From Amoebophilaceae bacterium UBA1467 (GTDB lineage Bacteria; Bacteroidota; Bacteroidia; Cytophagales; Amoebophilaceae): a stretch of 11,391 bases of DNA. The translations under genes and the position numbers were made by a program. The DNA lies in NCBI GenBank assembly GCA_002325615.1, contig DCSL01000065.1, positions 1-11,391 on the forward strand, read 5' to 3'. Positions 1 to 7,077 of this stretch are shown here, in pieces. A model generated the notes under the pieces. The model was not told the DNA's origin. It did no database searches and worked only from the letters and a program-made list of their open reading frames with translations. The number at the start of each line of letters is the position of its first letter. Position 1 is the stretch's first letter.

Positions 1-23
1 TCTACCAACTGAGCTACTTCCGC
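1..23 (-). tRNA. tRNA, 5' part only (probably tRNA-Gly), cut by window edge
   Basis: Read on the minus strand, positions 23 to 1 give the first 23 nt of a tRNA: acceptor 5' strand GCGGAAG, linker TA, D-stem GCTC, then the conserved D-loop AGTTGGTAGA. The anticodon lies outside the window, so identity is inferred. A GCGGAAGTAGCTCAG start is typical of bacterial tRNA-Gly(GCC), and tRNA-Gly commonly follows tRNA-Tyr in Bacteroidota, often with tRNA-Thr and tuf next. It lies downstream of tRNA-Tyr on the same strand. Confidence 0.8.
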
Positions 24-42
24 TTTTGCCATCAAGAGACCG

Positions 43-78
43 AGCGATTTCCTGATCGTCCCGATCAGACCCGTCGCT
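43..78. other. interrupted inverted repeat in the tRNA-Tyr/tRNA-Gly spacer
   Basis: A perfect 7-bp inverted repeat, CTGATCG (52-58) and CGATCAG (62-68), closes a 3-nt loop. It is flanked by a second 5-bp repeat, AGCGA (43-47) and TCGCT (74-78), across an internal loop. There is no T-run on either side, so it does not look like an intrinsic terminator. On the minus strand it lies about 20 nt before the 5' end of the tRNA-Gly, so a role in processing the tRNA precursor is possible but only inferred. The rest of the 156-nt spacer (24-179) shows no ORF or tRNA remnant. Confidence 0.5.
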
Positions 79-179
79 AATTTACGTTTTGACTTTTACA
101 CTACCTAACCAAAGAACACTCGATGAGTCCGCTGACAAACCAAAAGAAGTACAACATTACTAAGTCCTTCAGTAGTATG

Positions 180-262
180 TGGGGAGGGTAGGATTCGAAC
201 CTACGTAGCTGTAAAGCAACGGATTTACAGTCCGCCCCATTTAACCACTCTGGCACCTCCCC
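180..262 (-). tRNA. tRNA-Tyr (anticodon GTA)
   Basis: On the minus strand this is a complete 83-nt class II tRNA. The 7-bp acceptor pairs GGGGAGG with CCTCCCC and is followed by discriminator A at 180. The anticodon stem-loop GCGGA-CTGTAAA-TCCGT carries anticodon GTA (Tyr). A long variable arm follows, then the T-arm GTAGG-TTCGAAT-CCTAC. The 3' CCA is not encoded. A long variable arm together with GTA fits bacterial tRNA-Tyr. A promoter-like pair lies upstream at 316-346. Confidence 0.97.
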
Positions 263-574
263 TGAGATAATAATACCACTGACTTGTTATGCAACACCGA
301 GCCAAATAACGGCTGTAAAGCTATACGTTTTTTTATTTTGGTCAAATCTGGCCCGCAAGAGAGGTGGGCGTGTTGTGGGCACTAGTATTCCGCGCTGAAT
401 AGAAGCGTATTTTTGTGAGTTTTGCAACAATCTCACGCTTTCTCGATAACTTTAGTGGGAAATTATATTTTGCCGTACAACAGCAACAATGAGACTTATC
501 GGGCAGCGAGGGTGAAAAATAAAACTATTGTAAGACCCCGGGCCTTGACAGCTTTCTAAAATAATAGCTGAGCC
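263..574. other. 312-bp gene-free region between tRNA-Tyr and the asmA-like gene
   Basis: No ORF of protein-like composition was seen on either strand. It holds the probable tRNA-Tyr promoter (316-346). On the minus strand, a composite hairpin overlaps the end of the asmA-like gene: GGGC/GCCC (572-575 with 540-543) plus CAGCT/AGCTG (566-570 with 549-553). It lacks an immediate U-tract, so it is at best a weak terminator. A second small repeat pairs GTGAG with CTCAC around 416-435, flanked by AAGC and GCTT. The remainder shows nothing I can assign. Confidence 0.5.
316..346 (-). promoter_or_regulatory. probable Bacteroidota-type promoter of tRNA-Tyr
   Basis: On the minus strand TTTG (346-343) is followed after 19 nt by TAGCTTTA (323-316). 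The Bacteroidota sigma factor consensus is TTTG at -33 and TAnnTTTG at -7, about 19-21 nt apart. The match is full at -33 and one base off at -7. Transcription would begin near 310, giving a leader of roughly 48 nt before the tRNA. It is assigned by eye only. Confidence 0.45.
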
Positions 575-3061
575 CTACTCATCAAACTCAAAATAATTAT
601 CTGGAGCTAGCTCTTGGAGGTACTTTTTGCCTTGATACACGCCTTGTACTAGCTCCTTGAGAGTCTTGCCCTGTTCTTTGAATGCTTTTGTTAAGCTTTT
701 TCTAGACGCTTTAGCATCGTAGCTTATTTTGTAATTGTTAATATCACCCTCTAGCTTGAAAAACAAGTTCATGCTTGCTAGCGCATCAGCAGCTATTGCC
801 TCCAGGGCTACCTCCCCCTCTTTTTTTTGAACGCCCATAAAAGGTACGCCAAATTGATAGGCTACTTTTCCGTCAAAAGTGTGTGTGCCTGATAACTGAA
901 TGCGTGTCAAGTTCGAATGTACTTCCATCGGTGGAAGGTAAATCGTTTTATCCTTGATGAGAATGCGGTTTTTGAGTTCTGAGAAACGCAAATCGGCAAG
1001 ATTTGCCTTGTCTACATACTTGGCAAGCTGCTGCATGGGCTCGAAGGCATGGAGCACCCCATTGTGCAGCCTAACATCGATAGCAGCTTGTAGTGCATCC
1101 CAACGTATGTTACATTTTTTATCGGCTTGCATCGTTAGGTCAACGTCAGAAAACACCTCTCCACTTAAATGACGATCCATTAAAAAATTCTGATGAAAAT
1201 TTTCGAACGTATAAAATAAATCGGCTATTCGGACACCCTGTAGCTTGGCGACTGTGTGAATGTTTAAGCGATCGGTGCTTGCGTCCAAAACACCATCTAA
1301 AAAAACTTTGCCTCCTGAAATGCCCAACTGCAGCTTTTCAGCGATGAGCTTTTGGTCTTTTATTTTGACCTTACCGCGCACGTTTTTGCCTCGAAAGCGC
1401 CTGCAATGAAGTTGTTGAATATCACAATCAAGGTTCAACGCCCAGCGGGGAGCGATATCAAATTTTGCAGAGTTTGAGCTGATTGGGGAAGTAGGTACAC
1501 GCTTGCCATCAAGAAGTGCATCCAGGTCTAGGTAGTCCATGTAAAGTTTGGCAGCTACGCAGAGATTTTGGTTATCAGAGAGCACGCAAGGGAGTAAATT
1601 CTGGACAGTACCAGCCAGTACAAAGCTACCTGGCCCTATACTCCCTGAAAAGTCTTGCATGACTAGGACATTGTCCTGAAAAGCCAACTTGCCCATTAAG
1701 TCCTTGCATAGAAGCTGGGACTGACCAAGCTTGAACTGGGCTGCTTGTGTCTGCAAAGCTCCTGCAAGGTGGAAGTTATCCCCTGCGTGGGTGCCACGTA
1801 TGAGTTGTTGCAGATTGGTCTCCAACTCCCAGTGAAGGTCCAGCTTCCCTGAGGCATCCGTAATGGCAGGATGAGCGAGCAGCGTGCTTAAGGAAGCCAA
1901 ATCAAGCGTGGCCTCGGCAGCACATTGAAGGTGGAGATCATGGAAGTCGCGCAGGACCAAGTTACCTTCTAGCTTACTACTGGCAAGCCTACTAGTAATT
2001 TTATCGATGTTGAGGGTGGCTGTTTTTAAGTCCTGTACATTGGGGATGCTTAAGTGCCCTGAGAGCTTAGATAGCGCGATGGGCCTAGAGAATTGGCTTA
2101 CGGTCAAGGTGCCATCACGCAACACAAAGTCGCCTTGCAAAGTCAGGGACTTACGCTCCTGCTTATTGACACTTAAATTAAAGGTGAGCTCGCCATGCGG
2201 GTCATACGACTTTATTTTTTGACAGGACTGCTTGGGAAAGCAACGCAATAAGATTTGGGGACTTATTTGCATACCTTGGATTGTTAAGGCAACAGTGGAC
2301 GCGGCGGCTTCTAGGCACCAACTGCCTTGCACAGCCAGTAGTGCGCTCCCATGCTTGAGCTGGGTAGGCCGCAAGGTCCAAGTTTTTTGTCGTGGGTCAT
2401 AACTCAGAGCAGCCTTTAGTGATATGGGTAGGTTTTGTGCAAACGATAACTCTTTTAGCTGAATACTCTGGATAGTTGCCTTACCCTGCAAGTCAGCTTC
2501 CAGCCTGGCGTGCTCCCACCTTAAACTAGCTTGCATTTGCTCTGTGCTAACTCTATAACGCTGCTGCTTACTACCATACACGATCTCCATGTCCTTGAGA
2601 GTAATCTTTTGCAGCTGTACTATCCAAGGAACCTTGCGCTGCGTTGCTTTTTGGGCACCCCTCCCCCACCTTAGCTGCGAACCCAGATCTTCCCCTAGGT
2701 GGAGCTTCCCATGCGCTAGAGAAAGATGGGCCAATACGTATTGGCCTTGAACAAGTTGCCATACATCAAAGGCAAAGTAAATCTTACGGGCAGTGACCAA
2801 CTCTGTAGTGGTCTCTATGCGGTCCTTGACCACTACATCGTGGAGGATGATGGTAATGTTGGGAAAAGACTTGAAGACAGTGAGCTGAATGGAGCTCATC
2901 TGTATCGGATTGCTTAATCGCTTGTTAGCTTCATCAAGAAATTTTTGAATAATTTGGTCCTGATAGCGATAGCAGTATACTCCTGTAGCCACTACAACTA
3001 TCCCTATTAAGAGGAATAGTGTGGCCACAATTTTTCGAATGGTTTTAATGACTTTAGACAT
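575..3061 (-). CDS. AsmA-like family protein, inner-membrane anchored, envelope lipid homeostasis
   Basis: This 828-residue protein has a short basic N-terminus and one hydrophobic segment at about residues 11-31, so it is probably anchored in the inner membrane with the rest in the periplasm. The first ~80 residues (ending in NITIILHDVVVKD) match the AsmA N-terminal pattern. The long middle is made of repeated beta-rich stretches. Residues ~660-750 (VLHAFEPMQQL, LRFSELKNRI, LSGTHTFDG) match the conserved C-terminal region of Bacteroidota AsmA proteins. AsmA/TamB/YhdP relatives act in phospholipid traffic and outer-membrane assembly; the exact substrate here is unknown. The ATG at 3061 is the only sensible start, since the anchor follows it directly. 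A perfect TAnnTTTG element lies 34-41 bp upstream. The gene is transcribed alone, divergent from tRNA-Val, and shows no breaks. Confidence 0.88.
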   Translation of the reverse strand: MSKVIKTIRKIVATLFLLIGIVVVATGVYCYRYQDQIIQKFLDEANKRLSNPIQMSSIQLTVFKSFPNITIILHDVVVKDRIETTTELVTARKIYFAFDVWQLVQGQYVLAHLSLAHGKLHLGEDLGSQLRWGRGAQKATQRKVPWIVQLQKITLKDMEIVYGSKQQRYRVSTEQMQASLRWEHARLEADLQGKATIQSIQLKELSFAQNLPISLKAALSYDPRQKTWTLRPTQLKHGSALLAVQGSWCLEAAASTVALTIQGMQISPQILLRCFPKQSCQKIKSYDPHGELTFNLSVNKQERKSLTLQGDFVLRDGTLTVSQFSRPIALSKLSGHLSIPNVQDLKTATLNIDKITSRLASSKLEGNLVLRDFHDLHLQCAAEATLDLASLSTLLAHPAITDASGKLDLHWELETNLQQLIRGTHAGDNFHLAGALQTQAAQFKLGQSQLLCKDLMGKLAFQDNVLVMQDFSGSIGPGSFVLAGTVQNLLPCVLSDNQNLCVAAKLYMDYLDLDALLDGKRVPTSPISSNSAKFDIAPRWALNLDCDIQQLHCRRFRGKNVRGKVKIKDQKLIAEKLQLGISGGKVFLDGVLDASTDRLNIHTVAKLQGVRIADLFYTFENFHQNFLMDRHLSGEVFSDVDLTMQADKKCNIRWDALQAAIDVRLHNGVLHAFEPMQQLAKYVDKANLADLRFSELKNRILIKDKTIYLPPMEVHSNLTRIQLSGTHTFDGKVAYQFGVPFMGVQKKEGEVALEAIAADALASMNLFFKLEGDINNYKISYDAKASRKSLTKAFKEQGKTLKELVQGVYQGKKYLQELAPDNYFEFDE

Positions 3062-3094
3062 TGATGACTAGCACCCCAAAGAGCAATGCTTTTG

Positions 3095-3102
3095 CAAAAG
3101 TA
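3095..3102 (-). promoter_or_regulatory. -7 element of the asmA-like gene
   Basis: On the minus strand 3102-3095 reads TACTTTTG, a perfect match to the Bacteroidota -7 consensus TAnnTTTG. No TTTG stands 19-21 nt further upstream, so only the -7 half is supported. Transcription would start near 3088, leaving a leader of about 27 nt before the ATG at 3061. Confidence 0.45.
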
Positions 3103-3130
3103 GTAGGCTTCTGCAGAATATTTTCCTGGC

Positions 3131-3162
3131 TTTCACAAATTGAAGGAAGTTTTTTATATTCG
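3131..3162 (+). promoter_or_regulatory. possible promoter of tRNA-Val and the small basic protein
   Basis: TTTC (3131-3134) is separated by 20 nt from TATATTCG (3155-3162). Each box differs by one base from the Bacteroidota TTTG / TAnnTTTG pair and the spacing is right. It ends 14 nt before tRNA-Val, so transcription would begin close to the tRNA's 5' end. Confidence 0.38.
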
Positions 3163-3176
3163 CTCCTTTCCTGGAA

Positions 3177-3251
3177 GGGCTCTTAGCTCAGCTGGTTCAG
3201 AGCACCTCCCTTACAAGGAGGGGGTCGTAGGTTCGAATCCTACAGGGCCCA
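3177..3251 (+). tRNA. tRNA-Val (anticodon TAC)
   Basis: A complete 75-nt tRNA. The acceptor pairs GGGCTCT with AGGGCCC (one T-G wobble) and ends in discriminator A at 3251. The D-arm is GCTC...GAGC. The anticodon arm CCTCC-CTTACAA-GGAGG carries anticodon TAC (Val), and the T-arm is GTAGG-TTCGAAT-CCTAC. CCA is not encoded, as in the tRNA-Tyr here. The small basic gene starts 64 nt further on the same strand with no terminator between them, so the two may share a transcript. Confidence 0.97.
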
Positions 3252-3315
3252 CAATCAGAGCTAAGGAGAGCATTCATCAGCTCACCACCTAGCCTATCCA
3301 CCTACAGGACACACT

Positions 3316-3489
3316 ATGGCAGTTACTAGACTAAAGAGAAAAATAAGAAAAAACAGAACGAAGGCAACACAAAGAAAAGCGACCATGAAGCGCTTGTTGG
3401 CCATACCTGTGATTAAGAATGTGGCTATAGAACAACTCGAAGAAAGGCTTGCTCTTCAACAGGAGTCCCAAGAAGCTGCTTCTGCTTAG
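3316..3489 (+). CDS. small, strongly basic protein of 57 residues, function unknown
   Basis: The reading frame begins with ATG at 3316 and ends with TAG at 3487-3489. AGGA (3306-3309) stands 6 nt before the ATG, a good ribosome binding site for this genome. The N-terminal half is very basic: 12 of the first 26 residues are Lys or Arg (VTRLKRKIRKNRTKATQRK). A short hydrophobic patch (LLAIPVIKNVAIEQL) follows, then a Gln/Glu/Ala tail likely to be helical. The plan of a basic arm, a PVIKNV core and an acidic tail recalls short conserved hypothetical proteins of Cytophagales, from memory. RNA or ribosome binding is a guess based on charge. There is no signal peptide or membrane segment. It lies directly downstream of tRNA-Val and converges on the broken ppx gene. 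Confidence 0.75.
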   Translation: MAVTRLKRKIRKNRTKATQRKATMKRLLAIPVIKNVAIEQLEERLALQQESQEAASA

Positions 3490-3522
3490 ACGTAATGGCT
3501 ACTAGTTGCAGACTTAGCGTGC

Positions 3523-4417
3523 CTATATATGTGGGGCATTCCCACTGTAAGCTTTTTCGTACAAGACCTGAATGATACCGTCCCTAAGGCTGACATCAGG
3601 CACAAGTATTTTTTCTACGCCTCCGCATTGCATGGCTATATCATAAATCTCTATAGCAGGTAGAATCACGTCAGCACGGTCGGGGGTTAAGTTCCAATCT
3701 ATTAATGCTCTCTGCCAAGCTATGAGAGGCAATGTAGCCTTTAGTAGCTACGAATCTCTTGAGGGAAAGTAGTTTTTTATCCCTCTTTTCGCCAATTGCG
3801 CCAGCTTGCGGATGTTGCCACCTGTAGCAATCCCTATGGGAATGCCCGTGAAGTATTGCTTCTGGGTGGTAATCCATGCTTGCATTGCTTCCCAAGTAGC
3901 CGCAGCATCGTCGTGCTCCAATATCCTGATGTAACCTAAATCAAAGGATCGCGAGGCAATTTTTGAGGGGCCTGTGTACAAACTAACTTCTGTGCTTCCT
4001 CCGCCCACATCCACATGCAGGTAGCTATTAGGTTCATCCAGTAAACGACGAATTGCTTCATAGATCAGTAATGCTTCTTCACCCTCCACAATGTGAATTG
4101 TAATGTTGAGTACTTCTTGAACGTGGTGTACAATTTCTTGTTTGTTGTTAGCATCCCTAAAAGCAGAGGTAGCACAGATCATATAGTAATCTGCGCCATG
4201 AAGGTCTATGAGTATCTTAAAGGCTTTCAGTAGCTGGGTAAGTCGTTGTTTGTTCTCTACACTGATGCTCTGATTCTTAAAAACATCATGCCCAAGACGC
4301 AAAGGGGAGACGCAGATATTCTATCCTTTTAAATTGGGGTTTTCCCGCAACAAGCAGAACACTACTCACCTGTAACCGAGCAGCATTGGATCCAATATCA
4401 ACAGCAGCTAGTTGCAA
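3523..4417 (-). pseudogene. ppx: Ppx/GppA-family exopolyphosphatase, broken by three frameshifts
   Basis: Joined across three frames, the minus strand encodes a Ppx/GppA phosphatase of about 298 residues, close to full length for the short Bacteroidota form. The family cleaves polyphosphate or pppGpp. Frame 1 opens with TTG at 4417 (AGGA 6 nt before it) and gives LAAVDIGSNAARLQV, the first phosphate-binding motif. An extra base near 4301-4307 moves the frame to the segment with EGEEALLIYEA (catalytic Glu region), HVDVGGGSTEVSLY (second phosphate motif) and GIATGGNIRKLAQLA. A missing base near 3785-3793 leads to EKRDKKLLSLKRFVATK...SINRLELNP. An extra base in the G5 run at 3682-3686 leads to DRADVILPAIEIYDIA and the natural end. 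All core motifs survive, so decay looks recent, or the assembly contains errors. It lies 56 bp downstream of divIVA on the same strand. Confidence 0.85.
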
Positions 4418-4473
4418 AATGATTCCTAATGATCGAATAAGGTAATGCTATAACGGCACTTATCCCTGTTGAT

Positions 4474-5085
4474 TTAGACAACTGCCTCCGAATCTGAGTC
4501 AGGGCATGAGTCTATGTCAGGTTGCTCTGCTTTTGGATTTTCGTCATGAACGGCATGGCGCTGGATATTACTTTCGATGAGTTGACTTCTTCTGGCCAAA
4601 ATGTCTTCGGCTAGGTGCTGGAGTTTTTGTAAGAATGTACCTCGATACGTTTCTGTCTCTTGGACGATCTTTTTAGTCCCTTCTAATTCTAGTTCCATTT
4701 GTTGCTTCAGGCGCCAGTGTCTTCTTCGGTTGTCTTCTTCAAGAGCTTTTACTCTTTCTTGTGCCTCATGGATCATCTTCTCCGTATCAATCTTGGCTTC
4801 TCTAGCTTGCAGTTCGGCTTCTTTTTTGGCTTGTTCGATGATACTATGGGCCGTAAACTCTGCGTCTTTGATGGTTTTTAGTAATGCATTTTCTACACCT
4901 TGGAGCCTTCTCACCTCTTTTCTGCTGTCTTCTAGTGTAGACTCGACTTCATCAAGTCGCGCTGTCAGTTTTTCCCACACATAAGCAAGCGCGTGTAAGA
5001 AAGCGTTTACTTCATCGGGGTTGTACCCCCTAAAGCTTCTTTCAAAACTTTTTTGTCTAATTTCTATAGGTGTTATTTGCTGCAT
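4474..5085 (-). CDS. DivIVA-domain coiled-coil protein
   Basis: Residues 4-30 of this 203-residue protein (ITPIEIRQKSFERSFRGYNP, then DEVNAFL) are a clear DivIVA N-terminal domain, which binds curved membrane in Gram-positive proteins. Residues ~35-165 are rich in Glu, Lys, Gln and Leu with heptad spacing, so a long coiled coil and self-assembly are likely. The last ~25 residues are acidic and probably disordered. The frame stays open to a TTG at 5163, but DivIVA proteins begin a few residues before the ITPIEIR motif, so the ATG at 5085 is chosen. No good Shine-Dalgarno precedes it. In Bacteroidota the function of DivIVA-domain proteins is poorly defined; a role in division, polarity or growth is inferred from the family. 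It may be co-transcribed with the broken ppx gene downstream. Confidence 0.87.
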   Translation of the reverse strand: MQQITPIEIRQKSFERSFRGYNPDEVNAFLHALAYVWEKLTARLDEVESTLEDSRKEVRRLQGVENALLKTIKDAEFTAHSIIEQAKKEAELQAREAKIDTEKMIHEAQERVKALEEDNRRRHWRLKQQMELELEGTKKIVQETETYRGTFLQKLQHLAEDILARRSQLIESNIQRHAVHDENPKAEQPDIDSCPDSDSEAVV

Positions 5086-5301
5086 ACTGTTTTGGAGCCC
5101 GGTTATAAATCCTGCTCTTGTTTTTAGACAATCCAATTTAGGAAATATCTGTTGTCCTCTCAACGCACTGAAAATATTTTATGTCTTGACCTAGCTAGCG
5201 GGGTTGGATTCTCTTTGCAATGATGTTCTCCTGAACAGCGCATTTCAGATACTGCTCATACGTTTTCATCCTCACTGATTGATTTAAAAAAGAGTTGTAG
5301 C

Positions 5302-5958
5302 ATGCCACCTTGTAGTTTCACTAAAACCAGTAAGCATAGTGCCCACCTCTTGTGGCACATTGATGAGCCAGAAGAGGTACTGCTGAGAGATAGTGAACTT
5401 AATACCCTGGCACAAACAACCTATAAAGAGATTGTTCACCCTCGCAAAAGAAGAGAATGGCTAGCAGCTAGACTCGCCCTTAAACACTTGCTTGCCCAAT
5501 TAGGTCACAAGTATACTGCACTCCAAAAAGATACCTGGGGGCGGCCTTACTTAGCCAATAGCAGTTTGCACCTGAGCATAGCACACTGCTCTCCTTTTGC
5601 ATTTGCTGCCGTAGATCAGCAACACGCTATAGGTATTGATATCCAACTGCCTTGTGAGAAATTGCAACACGTCAAAGAAAAGTTTCTGAATCATGAGGAA
5701 ATCAAGAACAGCGGTAACGACCTAGAGAAACTCTGCATCTATTGGTGTGCTAAGGAGGCAGTCTATAAAGCACACGGCGGCAGAAATTTGTCCTTAAAGC
5801 AGGACATCAGTATTAGCGCATTTAAAAAACGAGAAAGAGGTATTGTCTGGGCCGAAATAGGCCCTAAACTTTTTGTTGTTCACTACAACTTTTATGAGGG
5901 CCATGTATTGGCCTGGAGCAGAGGGGCAGGAGTGAAGATGCTCGTACAGCGTGGCTAA
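5302..5958 (+). CDS. 4'-phosphopantetheinyl transferase, Sfp type
   Basis: This 218-residue enzyme moves 4'-phosphopantetheine from CoA to a serine of a carrier protein (ACP or a PKS/NRPS carrier domain). Visible motifs in order: KRREWLAARLALKHLL (49-64, the first half-domain motif), WGRPYL (79-84), SIAHC (92-96, the usual S-x-S/A-H signature), GIDIQ (111-115) with metal ligand Asp113, and WCAKEAVYKAHG (148-159) with Glu152 and Lys156. Length and the two-half arrangement fit the Sfp group rather than the ~125-residue AcpS. The position after GIDI is usually Glu and is Gln here. The ATG at 5302 gives the family's usual N-terminal length. The gene stands alone, divergent from divIVA, and ends 19 bp from the stop of the converging MlaD gene. 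No clear promoter was seen. Its carrier substrate cannot be told from this window. Confidence 0.9.
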   Translation: MPPCSFTKTSKHSAHLLWHIDEPEEVLLRDSELNTLAQTTYKEIVHPRKRREWLAARLALKHLLAQLGHKYTALQKDTWGRPYLANSSLHLSIAHCSPFAFAAVDQQHAIGIDIQLPCEKLQHVKEKFLNHEEIKNSGNDLEKLCIYWCAKEAVYKAHGGRNLSLKQDISISAFKKRERGIVWAEIGPKLFVVHYNFYEGHVLAWSRGAGVKMLVQRG

Positions 5959-5977
5959 TAAATGGTCAGCAGGAAAA

Positions 5978-6922
5978 CTATTCTTTTTTAGCCTTCTTGC
6001 GGCCTTGTGTCTTCCCAAAAATGGAGAGGTTGATATACCTCCAGGGGTGGGCCCTCAGATCGATCAGGACCTTGTCTAGGTTGCCTAAGGTTTGATTGAG
6101 ATTGTTATAGAAGTGGTCATCGTAAAGTAGTTGGCTAAAGCTATTACTTCCCTTCTCCGTCTTCTCAACCATCCTGCCAACACTGCCTAGTATACTGTCA
6201 AGCTTTTCAGCAAGCGCCTTCGCCTCTTTGCCCTCTACTCCCTCCATCAGTTGATTGAGCTTTGTTAAAAGCGGTCTTACACCGTTCTTGCTATCAACAA
6301 GCGCGCTAGAAACTTCAGACATATTCTGGCTCACCGTATGAAACTCGTGTTGGTTTTGGTTAATAGTCTGTTGCAACTGCTGTGCTGCGCCTTCTAAGCT
6401 AGAAAATATGTTATTAATTCTATCCGTATTCTCAATAAGATTAGCTACAAACTGATTGGCTAACAAAGAAATATTCTGGGCATCTTTCAAGGCAGGAAAT
6501 GTGCCCTCAACAAAAGCGTCTCCCAGGCTTTGCTCAATCTCTCCTGGCACGGTGTCGTAATTTTTAAGTGGATTGCCTTCTTCGATAAGGAGGGCGATTG
6601 CCTTACCACCTAACAAGGAAGGGCTAATGAGTCGAGTCTTAGTTGTATCGGTGAGCTTAATGTCCTGCTGGGTCTCAAAAGTTACTAAAACACTATGTTC
6701 TCTGTTAGGAAGTATCTGTAGGTTCCGGACTCTTCCTACAGGCATGCCGTTGAGTAGCACTGGACTTGCAGAACTCAAGCCTTGACAATTGTCATAGATG
6801 GTATAGTAGCTATTTTTGGAAGAAAGTACTTCCTTCCCTTTTAGAAAATTAAAGCCCAGATAAACAATGGCGAGTGCGACAGTGGCCAATAGTCCAACCT
6901 TCACTTCTTTACTTAGTCTCAC
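5978..6922 (-). CDS. MlaD/MCE-family lipid transport protein
   Basis: This 314-residue protein starts with one transmembrane anchor (residues ~8-28, VGLLATVALAIVYLGFNF), followed by an MCE domain at ~37-115 with the typical GLSSASPVLLNGMPVGRV stretch and a SPSLLGGKAIALLI end. Residues ~150-265 are helical and coiled-coil-like (NLIENTDRINNIFSSLEGAA), as in MCE proteins that build hexameric rings or tunnels. The family carries phospholipids between inner and outer membrane, driven by the MlaE/MlaF ABC transporter, whose genes are not in this window. The start is GTG at 6922, directly before a basic residue and the anchor; a perfect TAnnTTTG element lies just upstream. It follows the amidase on the same strand at 155 bp, an order I know from other Bacteroidota. 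The C-terminus ends in a Lys-rich tail (GKTQGRKKAKKE). Confidence 0.92.
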   Translation of the reverse strand: MRLSKEVKVGLLATVALAIVYLGFNFLKGKEVLSSKNSYYTIYDNCQGLSSASPVLLNGMPVGRVRNLQILPNREHSVLVTFETQQDIKLTDTTKTRLISPSLLGGKAIALLIEEGNPLKNYDTVPGEIEQSLGDAFVEGTFPALKDAQNISLLANQFVANLIENTDRINNIFSSLEGAAQQLQQTINQNQHEFHTVSQNMSEVSSALVDSKNGVRPLLTKLNQLMEGVEGKEAKALAEKLDSILGSVGRMVEKTEKGSNSFSQLLYDDHFYNNLNQTLGNLDKVLIDLRAHPWRYINLSIFGKTQGRKKAKKE

Positions 6923-6949
6923 AGGGTCGATATTTCAGTGTTGATACGT

Positions 6950-6957
6950 CAAATATA
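6950..6957 (-). promoter_or_regulatory. -7 element upstream of the MlaD-family gene
   Basis: On the minus strand 6957-6950 reads TATATTTG, a perfect Bacteroidota -7 box (TAnnTTTG). No convincing TTTG lies 19-21 nt upstream. Transcription would begin near 6943, about 20 nt before the GTG start. This suggests the gene has its own promoter despite following the amidase. The same 155-bp gap also contains a small hairpin AGGTT-TTAG-AACCT (7024-7037). Confidence 0.45.
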
Positions 6958-7077
6958 GTACACGATGAGATAGGAATGATAAGCTATGCGTAAAGACTAT
7001 GGCCGCCTTTAACCTATGAGGAGAGGTTTTAGAACCTTATGACCATTCTCTCAACACGCCCAGCGCAGCATGCGCGC

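Noticed and set aside
954..2917. Several 60-85 residue ORFs on both strands inside 575-3061
   Set aside because: All lie within the continuous AsmA-like frame and have no start signals or family features.
4601..4984. 127-residue plus-strand ORF, Ser/Leu/Phe-rich
   Set aside because: Antisense shadow of the Glu/Lys-rich coiled coil of DivIVA.
5086..5163. Longer DivIVA start at TTG 5163
   Set aside because: Adds 26 residues not seen in DivIVA proteins, which begin just before the ITPIEIRQK motif; no better ribosome binding site.
5195..5269. 24-codon minus-strand ORF (MKTYEQYLKCAVQENIIAKR...) upstream of divIVA
   Set aside because: Protein-like to the eye, but too short to judge, with GAGG touching the ATG and no recognisable homologue; chance is the simpler reading.
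7063..7075. GCGC-AGCAT-GCGC hairpin at the end of the amidase gene
   Set aside because: Only 4-bp arms and no T-run on the minus strand, so not called a terminator.
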